Part shown: piece after piece, positions 63,362 to 64,000 of the stretch
Position numbering within the stretch: the stretch's first letter is position 1
Layout of the letters: each line of letters begins with the position of its first letter
Origin: Granulicella mallensis
GTDB taxonomy: Bacteria; Acidobacteriota; Terriglobia; Terriglobales; Acidobacteriaceae
Direction: 5' to 3'
Assembly (NCBI RefSeq): GCF_014203225.1
Contig: NZ_JACHIO010000020.1
Coordinates: forward strand, 1-64,000
DNA: 64,000 bases
Translations under genes and position numbers: made by a program
Notes under the pieces: generated by a model
What the model saw: only the letters and a program-made list of their open reading frames with translations
What the model was told of the DNA's origin: nothing
Databases searched by the model: none

Positions 63362-63461
63362 CAGGTGAATCTTGTTCATCGAGGATGGAAAAAGTCATCT
63401 TCATCCCTTTGAGCCTCTGAAACCTTCCACCTCTATTTTTGACAGCTTCTTAAGGAGACCA

Positions 63462-64000
63462 ATGAAAGACCGATCGAAGACGAAATGGGGCCTGATCGCC
63501 TGTGCATTTCTTGTTTCAACTGGCCTTTGCGCCTCAACCGTAGTGGCCCAGACGGCGCCAGCCACCACCCAATACGACGCTTCGTCACGGGTCTTTCGTA
63601 TCGACGCCGCAGACAGCACGTATGTCCTCGGCATCAACGAAAACGGTCAGCTGCAAACACTCTACTGGGGAAAGCGGCTCTCGGCGAACGATCCCTTTCC
63701 AGCCGCGAAAGCTACGTCCGGTGGGGGCTTCGATCTCTCGACCTCCAACACGCCCCAGGAGTTTGTTAGCTGGGGCGGAGGTCTCACCGTTGAGCCCGAT
63801 CTGAAGATCACCTTTCCGGACGGCAATCGCGACGTGGTGCTGAAGTATGTCTCGCACCACATCGACGGCAATACGCTCTCGGTCATCATGAAGGACATCT
63901 CACGCGAAGTCTACGTCACGCTCGAGTATCAGCCTGACGCGGAGACCGGCATCCTGCGCCGCTCAGCCACCATCGAAAACCGCACCGATGCGCCGTTCAC
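63462..64000 (+). CDS. GH36 alpha-galactosidase, 5-prime part, runs off the window
   Basis: The frame opens at ATG 63462 with a very good TAAGGAGACC before it and stays open to the window end (179 codons seen). The signal peptide is followed by FRIDAADSTYVLGINENGQL, FDLSTSNTPQEFVSWGGGL, PDLKITFPDGNRD and YQPDAETGILRRSA. This matches the GH36 at 92-2326 closely, making it a paralogue. Catalytic residues lie beyond the end. It faces away from the LacI gene, which probably controls it. Confidence 0.9.
   Translation, partial: MKDRSKTKWGLIACAFLVSTGLCASTVVAQTAPATTQYDASSRVFRIDAADSTYVLGINENGQLQTLYWGKRLSANDPFPAAKATSGGGFDLSTSNTPQEFVSWGGGLTVEPDLKITFPDGNRDVVLKYVSHHIDGNTLSVIMKDISREVYVTLEYQPDAETGILRRSATIENRTDAPF

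Overview
The window looks like chromosome of a soil Acidobacteriota of class Terriglobia (Terriglobus, Granulicella or Edaphobacter type). This is inferred from four very large TonB-dependent receptors with an N-terminal carboxypeptidase-regulatory-like domain and no SusD partner, many secreted glycoside hydrolases, LacI and GntR regulators, and palindromic intergenic repeats. No rRNA, tRNA, CRISPR array, phage or plasmid backbone was seen.

Layout. 1-79 is the tail of a plus-strand gene, possibly an IS630-type transposase. 92-13028 is a minus-strand set (receptor, three-fold TIG-CBM alpha-galactosidase-like lipoprotein, GH2 beta-mannosidase, GH36 alpha-galactosidase) facing a LacI regulator; it reads as a galactomannan or galactoglucomannan utilisation locus. 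14935-21227 carries a second LacI gene plus a coupled CE15 glucuronoyl esterase-like and GH106 rhamnosidase-like pair. 21469-24724 holds an SDR/TetR divergent pair, a PfkB kinase and two small genes. 24803-31965 has a second receptor facing a GntR-PfkB kinase-MFS set. 32041-35382 is a LysR, NAD formate dehydrogenase and cyanase group. 35557-41349 is PepSY protein, receptor and GH43. 41693-48704 is LysR facing an RND-MFP-OMF efflux operon. 48962-54263 is a YVTN/lactonase-type protein and a siderophore-type receptor, PepSY and small membrane protein operon. 54264-58098 is an AraC gene and a TetR-SDR-MDR-cupin operon in which the last two genes carry lesions. 58554-64000 is a mutarotase-like gene, a GH97, a LacI and the start of a second GH36.

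Working together: the receptors import oligosaccharides or siderophores, the secreted or periplasmic hydrolases trim them, LacI/GntR proteins sense products, and kinases and a mutarotase-like protein feed cytoplasmic metabolism. Alpha-galactoside use recurs at both ends (GH36, GH27-like, GH97 with a retaining-type Asp, second GH36).

Most notable: a hairpin element occurs three times, always near PepSY/TonB-receptor genes. Its stems differ in sequence but stay paired, the loop sequence is nearly invariant, and a GAGATCGRC box follows. Two copies lie about 83 nt before a start codon. This looks like an undescribed cis-regulatory RNA. Also notable: an in-frame stop at codon 6 of the MDR gene next to a frameshifted cupin gene, a 169-bp TA-flanked MITE between formate dehydrogenase and cyanase, several families of long palindromic repeats, and LacI-type palindromes at the galactomannan locus.
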